From an uncultured Collinsella sp. (GTDB lineage Bacteria > Actinomycetota > Coriobacteriia > Coriobacteriales > Coriobacteriaceae), in the NCBI GenBank assembly GCA_900548935.1, contig URMR01000007.1, positions 1-30,595 on the forward strand: a stretch of DNA of 30,595 nucleotides, written 5' to 3'. Each line of letters begins with the position of its first letter. Position 1 is the first letter of the stretch. Positions 22,757 to 30,595 of the stretch are shown here, in pieces. A program made the position numbers and the translations under genes. The notes beneath the pieces are model-generated. The model had not been told where the DNA came from. It made no database searches and saw only the letters and a program-made list of their open reading frames with translations.

Positions 22757-23603
22757 ATTTGGACGGGGCGACCGGCACCGTGATCTGCGTCACGTAGGTC
22801 GCGGGGTCGTCGCTGATGATGTCATCGATCAGGGCAATCTCGCGCGATGGACCGGCGGGTGTCAGGTTATGTTCGCGCATATAGCTGAGCAGCTGCTCAT
22901 AGCGCGGGCCTGCTTGCCCGTGCGTGCCGCGGAAGCTTATGGTCAGGCAGCGCGCGGCGGTTCGCGTCTCGACGTCGCCCACGTAGTCATCGGTGTCATC
23001 GAGCAGCAAAAAGACCTCGTCGTAGCCGTCAAAGTCGCCGGCGGCCAGGCGCTCGGCGCTAATCCCGACGCCCAAGTTGCCCAGGAAGACAAAGGTCTCG
23101 TGCTGGCCCTTCTGCAGTTGACGAATTTGCCACTCTAGCGCATAGGCATCGGTGGGGTTGACGCGTTCGCGCAACACGGCGCAGCGAAGCTCGGGCGCAT
23201 CGATTGTGCAAATGGTATCGAGCTCGATGTTCAAGGCATTGTGCAGCAGAGCAAGCCGGTTATCGATCTTGCGCGACACACGCTCCAGCTCACGTCGCTT
23301 GCGCTCGATGAGCTTTTGCTGCTGAGCCAGCTGCCGCTGCATAAGGTTCACGTCGCGCGTGGTCACAAACTCACGGATTTGCGCGAGCGGTAAGTCGAGA
23401 ACACGCAGGTGGCTGATGGTGTTGAGAGTTGAGAGCTGCCGCGATCCGTAGTAGCGGTACCCACTCGCCGGATCGATGTGTGCCGGGTCCAGCAAGCCCA
23501 TCTGCTCGTAATGGCGCAACGTGCCCACGCTTAGGTTAAATAAGCGCGCCACCTCGCCAATGCGGAGCAGACCCTCGGTATGTTCAGTTGGCGAGTCGGT
23601 CAT
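22755..23603 (-). CDS. MerR-family regulator with GyrI-like effector domain (BmrR type)
   Basis: 282 residues. N-terminal MerR winged helix (12-80): 'LLRIGEVARLFNLSVGTLRHYEQMGLLDPAHIDPASGYRYYGSRQLSTLNTI'. A long coiled coil (about 85-122) leads to a C-terminal GyrI-like drug-binding fold ('ISFRGTHGQAGPRYEQLLSYMREHNL'). Such regulators bind hydrophobic cations and activate efflux genes. GAAAGGAG precedes the ATG at 23603. It follows the MATE pump gene by 54 bp on the same strand, and the pump promoter has the MerR geometry, so it very probably controls its own operon. Confidence 0.92.
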   Translation of the reverse strand: MTDSPTEHTEGLLRIGEVARLFNLSVGTLRHYEQMGLLDPAHIDPASGYRYYGSRQLSTLNTISHLRVLDLPLAQIREFVTTRDVNLMQRQLAQQQKLIERKRRELERVSRKIDNRLALLHNALNIELDTICTIDAPELRCAVLRERVNPTDAYALEWQIRQLQKGQHETFVFLGNLGVGISAERLAAGDFDGYDEVFLLLDDTDDYVGDVETRTAARCLTISFRGTHGQAGPRYEQLLSYMREHNLTPAGPSREIALIDDIISDDPATYVTQITVPVAPSK

Positions 23604-23657
23604 GGCGCCACTCCTTTCAATAGGGTCGGGGAGGGGCGCCAGACTCGCGTTGCCCCG

Positions 23658-25004
23658 CTACGCTGCCAACTTGTCAAAAGCCCCGCGCCGGTTGAGCACG
23701 GTGAACGCGACAACACAGATGACTGCCGACAAAATCGATCCGCACGGCGACGCGATGCCCATGGGAAACAACGTATCGGAATAGGCGTTCGACAACAGCC
23801 ACGCACCGGGCACGCGAATGAGTGCCACGGCCAGCACGTTGTGCGCAAAGCCGATGTAGCTCTTGCCGTATGCAGCGAAAAAGCCGCTAAAGCAAATGTG
23901 GATGCCGGCAAAGATTGCATCGAAAATATAACTGTGCATATAGCCGGTACCGGCGGCGACCACCGCGGCGTCCTTGGCAAAAAAGCCGATAAACGCCGGC
24001 GCCACCAGCCACATCAGCGCCGTGATCAGGCAGCCGTACACCACCGAGATCGTCATGGCGTCCTTGAGCACCTGACGCGCGCGATCGCCCTTGCCCGCGC
24101 CGGCATTTTGCGCCGTGAGCGCGCTGACGGTGGCGCCCATGGAGCTCGGCACAATGAACAAAAAGCTGATCATCTTCTCGACCAGGCCCACGGCGGCGGC
24201 GTCGACGAGCCCTCGATGGTTGGCGATGACGGTGATAAACATAAACGCCACCTGGATGCAGCCGTCCTGCACGGCCACAGGCACGCCGATCTTAAGAATG
24301 CTGCCGAGCACCTCGGGCTGGGGACGCAGGTCGCTGCGCTTAACGTGGATGTTCGTGCGGCGACTCTTGAGCCACACGAGCGCGAGGGCAACGCTTACTG
24401 TCTGGGCGGTTACCGTGCCGAGCGCCGCACCCACGGGGCCGAGCCCCATGTGGCCAATGAACAGGAAGTCGAGCGCAATGTTAATAATGCACGCCACGCC
24501 AATCACGTACATGGGCGAGCGCGAATCGCCCAGCCCGCGAAAGATGGCCGAAAGAATGTTGTACGCGGCGATAAAGGGAATGCCGATAAAGCAGATACGC
24601 AGGTAGGCAGCGGTTCCTTCGACCGCCTCGGCCGGTGTGCCAATGAGTGCCACGATCTGCGGGCACAGTGCGAGCAGGACAGCGGCCAGTACCACCGAGA
24701 CGCCCATAAAGAGCGTGATGGTGTTGCCGATGGCGGTCTCGGCGCGGTCGAAGCGGCGTGAGCCCACGGCGTGGCCGACGATGACCGTCGTTCCCATGGC
24801 CAGGCCCACGAGCGTCACGGTAATGATATAGAGCGTCTGCGCGCCATTGCCCACGGCGGTGATGCCGGCGGCGCCGCTAAACTGCCCCATCATGTACAGG
24901 TCGGCCATGCCGTAGAGCATCTGCAAAAAGTACGAGAGCATATAGGGCAGGGCGAAGACTGCGATGGTCTTGAGGACATTGCCGCGTGTGAGGTCGTGTT
25001 CCAT
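23658..25004 (-). CDS. MATE-family multidrug efflux protein
   Basis: 448 residues with about 12 membrane helices and the duplicated MATE repeat. Typical stretches are 'NVLKTIAVFALPYMLSYFLQMLYGMADLYMMGQFSG', 'GLAMGTTVIVGHAVGSRRFDRAETAIGN', 'IPFIAAYNILSAIFRGLGDSRSPMY' and 'TVSALTAQNAGAGKGDRARQVL'. It exports drugs by Na+ or H+ antiport. The ATG at 25004 has only a weak ribosome site (AGAAAG). It heads a two-gene operon with the MerR regulator. Confidence 0.92.
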   Translation of the reverse strand: MEHDLTRGNVLKTIAVFALPYMLSYFLQMLYGMADLYMMGQFSGAAGITAVGNGAQTLYIITVTLVGLAMGTTVIVGHAVGSRRFDRAETAIGNTITLFMGVSVVLAAVLLALCPQIVALIGTPAEAVEGTAAYLRICFIGIPFIAAYNILSAIFRGLGDSRSPMYVIGVACIINIALDFLFIGHMGLGPVGAALGTVTAQTVSVALALVWLKSRRTNIHVKRSDLRPQPEVLGSILKIGVPVAVQDGCIQVAFMFITVIANHRGLVDAAAVGLVEKMISFLFIVPSSMGATVSALTAQNAGAGKGDRARQVLKDAMTISVVYGCLITALMWLVAPAFIGFFAKDAAVVAAGTGYMHSYIFDAIFAGIHICFSGFFAAYGKSYIGFAHNVLAVALIRVPGAWLLSNAYSDTLFPMGIASPCGSILSAVICVVAFTVLNRRGAFDKLAA

Positions 25005-25046
25005 GGGTGGGGCACTTTCTGGCTTGGTTCGTTTAGCTACCAGTGT

Positions 25047-25077
25047 AGTGAAAACCCTACAACGATTGTAGAGTCAA
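25047..25077 (-). promoter_or_regulatory. MerR-type promoter with 19-bp spacer
   Basis: On the minus strand: -35 TTGACT (25077-25072), perfect dyad CTACAA-TCG-TTGTAG (25071-25057) and -10 TTCACT (25052-25047). The spacer of 19 bp and the dyad inside it are the marks of MerR-activated promoters. It drives the MATE gene 43 bp downstream. Confidence 0.85.
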
Positions 25078-25159
25078 GGTTTATGTTGACGACGGGGCGA
25101 AAAAATAGTCACGCTCCAAGCACGATGCTTTGACCCCTCCGTGCCTCTTACCTCGCCTC

Positions 25160-25224
25160 AAACCATCACAACATTCGACGTTTTTCGCCAAAAACGGGAA
25201 AAGCATCGAATGTTGTGATGGTTT
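25160..25224. repeat. Hairpin repeat, family 3 (copy 1)
   Basis: AAACCATCACAACATTCGA (25160-25178) pairs perfectly with 25206-25224; the middle holds a CGTTTTT/AAAAACG sub-stem. TTTCTGCC follows. Other copies: 26404-26464 and the window end. Confidence 0.85.
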
Positions 25225-25325
25225 TTCTGCCACTCGACCGGGTGGAATCGCTTTCTTGCGCACGAAGGTGTGCGGACCCGTGAGCAGGGGAATAAGGTTG
25301 GTTATCCGACTCCATTGGAGGGCTC

Positions 25326-26363
25326 ATGGACCTGCCAATCGTCCTGTCCCATAAAACTGCCTGGCTGTACCACAACGTGGCGCGCCCGTCCGAGTCGCTC
25401 TCGCGAGCAAGCAGTCTATACGATGAGGACTCGCTTGCTAACGAGGCGGAACCGACCGCGAGCCTGCCCAAATTGGGACTCGATGCCAAGGGGCTGAGGG
25501 CTTCAACGGCGGTTGGGATCGTTGCCGACCATCTGGTTTCTCTTGGTATTCCACGAGAAGAGCTCGATCATATCGACACGCTCGTCAACTTCGATTTTGA
25601 GCGCTCGACGCCGGCTGGATTTAGGTGCCACGTGTTTGGGGCGCCGATACCTCCAGACCATCTTATCGAGGTGGCAGAGGGCCTTCTGGTGGTTGATGAG
25701 GTCATGTGCTTTGTCCAAGCGGGTTTGTGGATGAGTGAGCCCGAGCAGCTGGAATATGGCTACGAAATCTGCGCCCGATACCATTTGAATCATCTGTCGA
25801 CAGGCGATTATATCGAGATGGGGCAGAGGTATACCGTTGCCGACTTGATTACTTATTGCAATGAGAACCGATCTCGTCAGGGGGCTATACGCGCGGCCGC
25901 CGTGCTCAAGCGCGTGCACGATGGCGCGCGGTCGCCCATGGAGACGGCCACCGCAATCATGGTCGTAGCAAAACGTTCCCAGGGCGGGCTGGGATACGCC
26001 AAGATCGAGCTCAACCATCGGGTCGATGTTCCCAATGAGTTCAAGTATCTTGCAAAGGCCGGGTATTTCGAGATCGACGTATATGCGCCTGCGAGCGGTA
26101 CGGGGATTGAATACAACGGCTCGGACCATCTTGATAAACAGCGCAGCGCGTCGGATGCGGAGCGTATGACCGTGCTGAGCGCGCTGGGCTTTAGGATGAT
26201 CGTCCTCACCGGGACTCAGTTTGCCCATCAGCTGCAATTGCATCGGGCGATGAACGCCATCGCGCTCGCTATGGGCCTTAAGTGCGATCGAAGCGAAGCG
26301 TTCCAAAAGCGGCAAAACGACCTGCGAGAATTCGTGATTCGGCACTGGGACAGCGGCCTTTAG
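25326..26363 (+). CDS. PD-(D/E)XK nuclease-fold protein (DUF559/AbiEi-C-like), flanked by identical hairpins
   Basis: 345 residues. The N-terminal 200 have no clear match. The last 150 look like the DUF559/Vsr-like end of the PD-(D/E)XK superfamily: 'GARSPMETATAIMV' (Glu206), 'YFEIDVYAPASGTGIEYNGSDH' (Asp251, Glu262), 'DAERMTVLSALGFRMIVLTGTQF'. The usual Lys is not evident. Proteins built so often have an N-terminal DNA-recognition part, as in AbiEi-type regulators. GGAGGG lies before the ATG. It stands alone between two copies of hairpin family 3, each within about 105 bp of the gene. Nuclease activity is an inference. Confidence 0.65.
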   Translation: MDLPIVLSHKTAWLYHNVARPSESLSRASSLYDEDSLANEAEPTASLPKLGLDAKGLRASTAVGIVADHLVSLGIPREELDHIDTLVNFDFERSTPAGFRCHVFGAPIPPDHLIEVAEGLLVVDEVMCFVQAGLWMSEPEQLEYGYEICARYHLNHLSTGDYIEMGQRYTVADLITYCNENRSRQGAIRAAAVLKRVHDGARSPMETATAIMVVAKRSQGGLGYAKIELNHRVDVPNEFKYLAKAGYFEIDVYAPASGTGIEYNGSDHLDKQRSASDAERMTVLSALGFRMIVLTGTQFAHQLQLHRAMNAIALAMGLKCDRSEAFQKRQNDLREFVIRHWDSGL

Positions 26364-26403
26364 GGACGTTCCGGCCCTTCTACGGGGTACCGTGGGCAGG
26401 CGG

Positions 26404-26464
26404 ACCATCACAACATTCGACGTTTTTTGCCAAAATCGGGAAAAGCATCGAATGTTGTGATGGT
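26404..26464. repeat. Hairpin repeat, family 3 (copy 2)
   Basis: ACCATCACAACATTCGA (26404-26420) pairs perfectly with 26448-26464. The middle (CGTTTTTTGCCAAAATCGG) differs by a few bases from copy 1. It begins 40 bp after the nuclease-like gene. Confidence 0.85.
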
Positions 26465-26596
26465 TTGTGTTGAGGACGGGCTTGGGAAGTCCGTTTTGCT
26501 CGAGGTGACCTGTCCTGTCGTACGGGTGTCGGCATGATTCTCTCGTGGGGTATTATGTTTTCCGAAGAATAAAACGCCGCGTGAGGGGAGGGCTGC

Positions 26597-27652
26597 GTGG
26601 ACGGGCACGTGCAACATGACGGCTTTGGCCGCGACATCAACTACCTGCGCATTGCCGTTACCGACAAGTGCAATTTCCGCTGCATCTATTGCATGCCGGC
26701 CGATGGCGTGGCGCCCCGCGCGCACGACGAGCTGCTCAGCGCCGAGGAAATCGCCCGCTTTGTGCGCCTGGTGGCGGGGGAGGGCATTCGCCGCGTGCGC
26801 CTGACGGGCGGCGAGCCGCTGGTCAGCCGCCGTATCATTCCGCTCATTCGCGACATCCGCGCGATTCCGCAGATCGAGGACATCTCGCTCACCACCAACG
26901 GCGCCCTGCTGCCCAAGCTGGCGCCGCAGCTCAAAGATGCCGGGCTTAACCGCGTCAACATCTCGCTCGACACGCTCGACCCTACGCTCTTTGGAAAGAT
27001 TTCGCGCCTAGGTCGACTCGAGCAGACCATGGCCGGCATCGACGCGGCGCTGGCCTGGGGCTTTGAGCCCGTTAAGGTCAACTGCGTTGTTGTGCGTCGG
27101 CTCAACCAGGATGTGGCGGCCCTCGCGCGCTTGACCGTCGACCGCCCTATCCACCTGCGCTTTATCGAATACATGCCCATCGGCGACGAGCGCACCAGCT
27201 CGCATTGCGCTGTGGACCCGCATGCGCCCGCGCTCAATCCCGAGCTGTGGGACGCGAGCGATACCGTGCCGAGTGACGAGCTGCGGGCGCGCATCAATGC
27301 CGGGGCCGCTGCGGCGGGACTGGGCGAGCTCGAGCCGCTCGACATCAACGACGCTCCTGCCGGCGCGGGCCCTGCGCGCTATTGGCACTTTCCGGGCGCG
27401 GCGGGAACGGTCGGCTTCATTAGCGCCATGTCCAACCATTTTTGTGCGAATTGCAACCGTCTGCGCCTGACGGCCGATGGCAACGTGCGTCCGTGCCTGT
27501 TCAGCGATGCCGAGTATTCGGTGCGTGAGGCGCTGCGCCGTGGTGATGATATGCAGGTACTTTCGATTTGGCGCGATGCCGTGGCCCACAAACCGCAGGA
27601 ACACGCGATAATTGAGGGCACGCAACGATTTATGTCCCAAATCGGAGGATGA
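26597..27652 (+). CDS. moaA: GTP 3',8-cyclase (molybdenum cofactor biosynthesis MoaA)
   Basis: 351 residues. Radical-SAM cluster CNFRCIYC (Cys25, 29, 32), 'RLTGGEPLVSRRI', 'SLTTNGALL', 'RVNISLDTLD', and the C-terminal second cluster 'CANCNRLRLTADGNVRPC'. The protein ends in the Gly-Gly pair (QIGG) needed in MoaA. It starts molybdopterin synthesis by rearranging GTP to 3',8-cH2GTP. The start is a GTG at 26597 behind GGGGAGGG. The next gene begins four bases after its stop, so they are coupled and act in consecutive steps. Confidence 0.95.
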   Translation: MDGHVQHDGFGRDINYLRIAVTDKCNFRCIYCMPADGVAPRAHDELLSAEEIARFVRLVAGEGIRRVRLTGGEPLVSRRIIPLIRDIRAIPQIEDISLTTNGALLPKLAPQLKDAGLNRVNISLDTLDPTLFGKISRLGRLEQTMAGIDAALAWGFEPVKVNCVVVRRLNQDVAALARLTVDRPIHLRFIEYMPIGDERTSSHCAVDPHAPALNPELWDASDTVPSDELRARINAGAAAAGLGELEPLDINDAPAGAGPARYWHFPGAAGTVGFISAMSNHFCANCNRLRLTADGNVRPCLFSDAEYSVREALRRGDDMQVLSIWRDAVAHKPQEHAIIEGTQRFMSQIGG

Positions 27653-27656
27653 TCAT

Positions 27657-28958
27657 ATGGCCAAGAGCAGGTACGCCGATGCCACCAAGGCCGCTCGCAG
27701 GGCCGCGATGTCTGCCCACAAAGCCGCGGCTGCGGTGAATGCTGGTAACGCCGACGCGTCCGCGCAGCCGTCTGCCAGCGTTGTCGCCGAGCCCACCCGT
27801 GATGCCCGTCGCGACGAGCTGACGCACGTTGACGCCAAGGGCGAGGTACGCATGGTCGACGTGTCCGACAAGGCCGAGACCCATCGCATTGCCATCGCCG
27901 AGGGCACCATCCTCATGCATCCCGAGACGCAGGCCATGGTGCTGCAAGACCGCGCCAAAAAGGGCGACGTGCTCGCCTGCGCGCGCGTGGCGGGCATCAT
28001 GGCCATCAAACGCACGAGCGACATCATCCCCATGTGCCATCCGCTGCTCATTACCAAGAGCAAGTGCGACATTGCGCCCATCGCTCCGGCGGGGACGCCG
28101 GCCGAGAACGTGCCCGAGGGCTGGGCGCCGGCGCGCGCGGACGGACAGGTTGGCTTTCACGTACTGGTTACGGCCGGCGTGACGGGCAAGACGGGCATTG
28201 AGATGGAGGCTCTGACCGGCGCAAGTGCCGCGTGTCTGACCATCTACGACATGTGCAAGGCCGTCGATCGCGGCATGGAGATCGTCGACGTGCGCCTGCT
28301 GCACAAAGAAGGTGGTCGCTCGGGCGTGTGGGACCGCGCAGAGCGTCAGGTCGCTGCCGTTGAGGCCGTGGGAGCCGCGGGCGATGCGCCCGCGAGCGCA
28401 CCCGTCGCCGTCGCGCCCGCAGCTCTCACTCCGGCCGTCCCCGCGATTGCGTTTATCGGCTACCAAAACTCGGGCAAGACCACACTTGTCGAGAAGGTTA
28501 TCGCCGAGCTCACCCGCCGCGGCCTGCGCGTGGGCTCGCTCAAGCATCATGGACACCACGGCTTTGATATCGATGTGCCCGCTAAGGATACGTGGCGCCA
28601 TCACCAGGCCGGATCCAAGCACGTGGGCCTCATCTGCGCCACGCGCTGGGCGGAGTACGCCGACACGCGCGAGGAGGACGAGATGCCCGCGCACGAGCTG
28701 CTGTCGCGTTACAACGATGTCGACGTGGTGATCATCGAGGGCTACAAGACCGAGGGCTTCGACAACATCGTGGTAGCGCGCTCCGGTGTCGACCGTCTGC
28801 GTGGCAAGAGCTCTCTCGACCTGGTCGACGGTCACACGTTGGCCCTTGCCTGCAACGAAGCCCTGGCGCGTCAGGCCTTCGACGCCGGCTTTGCGACCCG
28901 AGTCATCAACATCAACGACGCCCGAGCCATCTGCGATCTGATTCAAGACCACCTTTAA
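27657..28958 (+). CDS. moaC-mobB: MoaC-MobB fusion (cyclic pyranopterin monophosphate synthase plus Mo-cofactor guanylyl adapter)
   Basis: 433 residues. An Ala-rich N-terminus (1-53) leads to a complete MoaC domain (55-225): 'LTHVDAKGEVRMVDVSDK', 'KKGDVLACARVAGIMAIKRTSDIIPMCHPL', 'KTGIEMEALTGASAACLTIYDMCKA', 'LLHKEGGRSG'. An Ala/Pro linker (230-262) joins a MobB P-loop domain (263-433) with 'IGYQNSGKTTLVEKVI' (Walker A), 'SLKHHGHHGFDIDVPAKDT' and 'VVIIEGYKTEGFDNIVV'. MoaC makes cPMP from the MoaA product; MobB helps MobA attach GMP. I start at 27657 with GGAGG upstream overlapping the moaA stop. Confidence 0.93.
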   Translation: MAKSRYADATKAARRAAMSAHKAAAAVNAGNADASAQPSASVVAEPTRDARRDELTHVDAKGEVRMVDVSDKAETHRIAIAEGTILMHPETQAMVLQDRAKKGDVLACARVAGIMAIKRTSDIIPMCHPLLITKSKCDIAPIAPAGTPAENVPEGWAPARADGQVGFHVLVTAGVTGKTGIEMEALTGASAACLTIYDMCKAVDRGMEIVDVRLLHKEGGRSGVWDRAERQVAAVEAVGAAGDAPASAPVAVAPAALTPAVPAIAFIGYQNSGKTTLVEKVIAELTRRGLRVGSLKHHGHHGFDIDVPAKDTWRHHQAGSKHVGLICATRWAEYADTREEDEMPAHELLSRYNDVDVVIIEGYKTEGFDNIVVARSGVDRLRGKSSLDLVDGHTLALACNEALARQAFDAGFATRVININDARAICDLIQDHL

Positions 28959-28992
28959 GGCTTGGCGCTGCGCCGGCTCGCTGCGCTGCCAT

Positions 28993-29029
28993 AACCTGCC
29001 AAATAGGAACAGGGTTATTTTGGTAGGTT
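28993..29029 (+). terminator. Hairpin after moaC-mobB
   Basis: AACCTGCCAAATA (28993-29005) and TATTTTGGTAGGTT (29016-29029) pair with one wobble and one bulged base; TTACC follows. It could be a terminator or another REP-like palindrome (inner GGAACAGGG). Confidence 0.5.
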
Positions 29030-29050
29030 TTACCTGGGCAAACGTCACTT

Positions 29051-29083
29051 CCACCACAAAGGGGCCAGGCACCTTTGTGGTGG
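29051..29083. repeat. Hairpin repeat, family 2 (copy 2)
   Basis: CCACCACAAAGG (29051-29062)/CCTTTGTGGTGG (29072-29083) around GGCCAGGCA, one base different from copy 1 at 18547. TTTTTGC follows. Confidence 0.75.
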
Positions 29084-29091
29084 TTTTTGCT

Positions 29092-29128
29092 TTGGTAGAT
29101 GTGTAGGGCATGCCTTACAATCTACCAA
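29092..29128. promoter_or_regulatory. 37-bp dyad before the MFS gene, candidate operator
   Basis: TTGGTAGAT (29092-29100) and ATCTACCAA (29120-29128) are perfect arms. The middle GTGTAGGGCATGCCTTACA is itself nearly palindromic. A regulator gene is not present nearby. Confidence 0.5.
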
Positions 29129-29182
29129 GTAGTTCATGACGGGCGAAAAACGGAGAGAAGGGGCTCTTGATGCGTCCTTAAT

Positions 29183-29248
29183 GTTTCATGCGGATAGATT
29201 GATTCGACAGACGGTGGCGAATGCCCGCCGTCCGCATTCGTATGAAAC
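29183..29248 (+). ncRNA. Structured leader of the MFS gene
   Basis: GTTTCAT/ATGAAAC (29183-29189, 29242-29248) encloses GCGGA/TCCGC (29190-29194, 29231-29235), which encloses GACGGTGGC/GCCCGCCGTC (29210-29218, 29223-29232). The outer helix ends two bases before the AAGGAG ribosome site. It could tune translation; no known family is recognised and there is no second copy here. Confidence 0.45.
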
Positions 29249-29259
29249 AAGGAGTCTCC

Positions 29260-30546
29260 ATGCTCGTCTCTCTTTTCTCAAAGCCTCAGTCATCGCTGTC
29301 CGTGCAGGCCAAGCGCCTGGTGGCGATGCGCTTTCTCATCTACACCGGTTTTCAGACCAGCTACTTTATCGGCGTCATCGGAACGCTCACCTATGCAGAC
29401 GATGCCTCGGTCGTGGCGACATCGCTGGCTGTCCTCTTTATGAACGTATTCGTGATCTTGGGATCCTTTGCGGGTGGCGCGGCGCTCGACGCCTGGGGTC
29501 CGCGCCGTCATTTCTTGCTGAGCATTGTGGGCACGCTGGCAACCGGCGCGGCGATCCTCGTTTTTGGCAGCGCGACCGGCATCGTCCTGCTCGGCGCGGT
29601 GCTCCTGGGCTTTGTGATGGGGTTTGCCCAGCCCATCGCCACATCCTATCCAGCCTACCTCACCGACGATCCTGTCGAGCTCAAAGACATCAACTCCGCC
29701 ATCGCCATGTTTTCAAACGTGAGTATCATCGTTGGCCCCACGCTGGGCGGCTTTGTCGCGGCGGCTGCATCGTCACGCGCGGTGTTCGTGCTCATGATGC
29801 TCTTTACCGCGTTGGCGCTCATTGCCGGTTGGGGCTTTAGGCAAAGTGCAGGTCAGGCTGCCACGCACGAAGGCAAACCCGCGATCGGTGACATCACATC
29901 GGATGAGGCCAGCCAAAGCCCCGACCCCAACATATCTTCCCGCGTCACCTTCGCGACAAGCATCAAGACAGTCTTCACCAACAGCGTCCTCGCCCTGCTC
30001 TTCTGCATCATCTTCCTCTCGAACTTTGGCTATGGCGCCTTCGATCCGCTAGAGTCGTTCTTCTACCGCGATGTCCTGCATGTCGGTGTTGAGTGGATGG
30101 GCTGGCTCTCGTCGGCCAGCGGTGTGGGCGCGGTGCTGGGCGCCGTGGTCGCGCTCCGCTTGCCGCCGCACCTGGTCAACCTTAAAACGCTGCTCGTGGC
30201 GCTTATGTCCGTGGGCCTGGGAAGTTTGCTCTATGTGGGAACGCCGTACGTGGGCGTGGCCCTTGTCGGCCAGATTGCCCTGGGCGTGGCTTGGGGCGTC
30301 GTCAACCCGCTCCACAACACCATCGTGCAAACGACGGCACCGCTCGAGCAACTCGGTCGCGTGAACTCGGTCATGGGCTTTGGCAATATGTTCGCTGGCG
30401 TGGCCCCGTTGGCGATTGCCCCGTGGCTGGCGGCGACGTTTGGCGTGCAGCAGACGCTCATAGGGGCGGGCATGGTCGTGACGGCGGTTCCCGCGGCGTT
30501 GCTGTTGTTTGGCCGCCGACACTTGGATCGTGCCGCAAAGCAGTAA
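29260..30546 (+). CDS. Major facilitator superfamily transporter (12 helices)
   Basis: 428 residues, with about 12 membrane helices split by a central loop (about 200-235, rich in Asp, Ser, Pro). 'FMNVFVILGSFAGGAALDAWGPRRHFLLSIVG' carries the loop 2-3 motif, and 'GVAWGVVNPLHNTIVQTTAPLEQLGRVNSVMGFGNMFAGVAPLAIAPWLA' the matching second-half motif seen in enterobactin-exporter-like MFS proteins. The substrate is unknown. The ATG at 29260 follows AAGGAG at proper spacing; a longer frame from 29221 runs through the leader hairpin. Confidence 0.88.
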   Translation: MLVSLFSKPQSSLSVQAKRLVAMRFLIYTGFQTSYFIGVIGTLTYADDASVVATSLAVLFMNVFVILGSFAGGAALDAWGPRRHFLLSIVGTLATGAAILVFGSATGIVLLGAVLLGFVMGFAQPIATSYPAYLTDDPVELKDINSAIAMFSNVSIIVGPTLGGFVAAAASSRAVFVLMMLFTALALIAGWGFRQSAGQAATHEGKPAIGDITSDEASQSPDPNISSRVTFATSIKTVFTNSVLALLFCIIFLSNFGYGAFDPLESFFYRDVLHVGVEWMGWLSSASGVGAVLGAVVALRLPPHLVNLKTLLVALMSVGLGSLLYVGTPYVGVALVGQIALGVAWGVVNPLHNTIVQTTAPLEQLGRVNSVMGFGNMFAGVAPLAIAPWLAATFGVQQTLIGAGMVVTAVPAALLLFGRRHLDRAAKQ

Positions 30547-30595
30547 AAACCATCACAACATTCGATGAAAACCGCGTTTTTGCCGAAAAACGTCG
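30547..30595. repeat. Hairpin repeat, family 3 (copy 3, cut by window edge)
   Basis: AAACCATCACAACATTCGA (30547-30565) is identical to the left arm of copy 1. The inner CGTTTTT...AAAAACG follows, and the window stops at CGTCG, just where the right arm should begin. Confidence 0.8.

Overview
The window is high-GC actinobacterial DNA, most likely from the Coriobacteriia and probably a Collinsella-type gut anaerobe. That is an inference from gene content, codon use, molybdopterin genes, a GlnR-like orphan regulator and many short hairpin repeats; no marker gene settles it.

Layout. 1-3.7 kb: a GntR/FadR-type regulator (cut by the window edge) divergent from a gluconate-type permease and an IlvD/Edd-family sugar-acid dehydratase. 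3.8-4.2 kb: a cysteine-free ArsC/Spx-like protein, converging on the dehydratase across a strong terminator. 4.5-7.2 kb: a drug-efflux MFS, a CBS-pair protein and a short alkyltransferase-like protein. 7.4-9.2 kb: a scar of an integrative element, with a 3' half of initiator tRNA-Met, candidate integrase arm sites, a broken integrase and an array of palindromes. 9.2-11.1 kb: an AAA ATPase behind a 10-bp repeat promoter and a YczE-like membrane protein. 11.5-12.3 kb: a second FadR-type regulator between two long hairpins. 12.6-15.8 kb: KDPG aldolase and KDG kinase (minus strand), divergent from a LacI regulator. 15.9-18.5 kb: an RHH-nucleotidyltransferase fusion, a glutamine synthetase homologue and a GlnR-like regulator. 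18.7-22.7 kb: HtrA protease and DNA ligase LigA. 22.8-25.0 kb: MATE pump and MerR regulator with a textbook MerR promoter. 25.3-26.4 kb: a nuclease-fold protein between two copies of one hairpin. 26.6-29.0 kb: MoaA and a MoaC-MobB fusion. 29.3-30.5 kb: an MFS transporter behind a structured leader.

How genes work together. Permease, dehydratase, KDG kinase and KDPG aldolase together form a semi-phosphorylative Entner-Doudoroff route: uptake of gluconate (or a related acid), dehydration to KDG, phosphorylation to KDPG, cleavage to pyruvate and glyceraldehyde-3-phosphate. They sit in two blocks about 9 kb apart under different regulators.

The most interesting signal is in the leaders. The YczE-like gene and the KDG kinase share a promoter arrangement: a -10 box TATACT, a LacI-type operator, then a 58-nt hairpin of identical length with an identical apex and compensated stems (motif A). 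A second, more complex structured element (motif B) occurs before the YczE-like gene and between kinase and aldolase. It too keeps its core while its stems change in a paired way. I do not recognise either as a known riboswitch; together they look like an undescribed cis-regulatory RNA system of a sugar-acid regulon.
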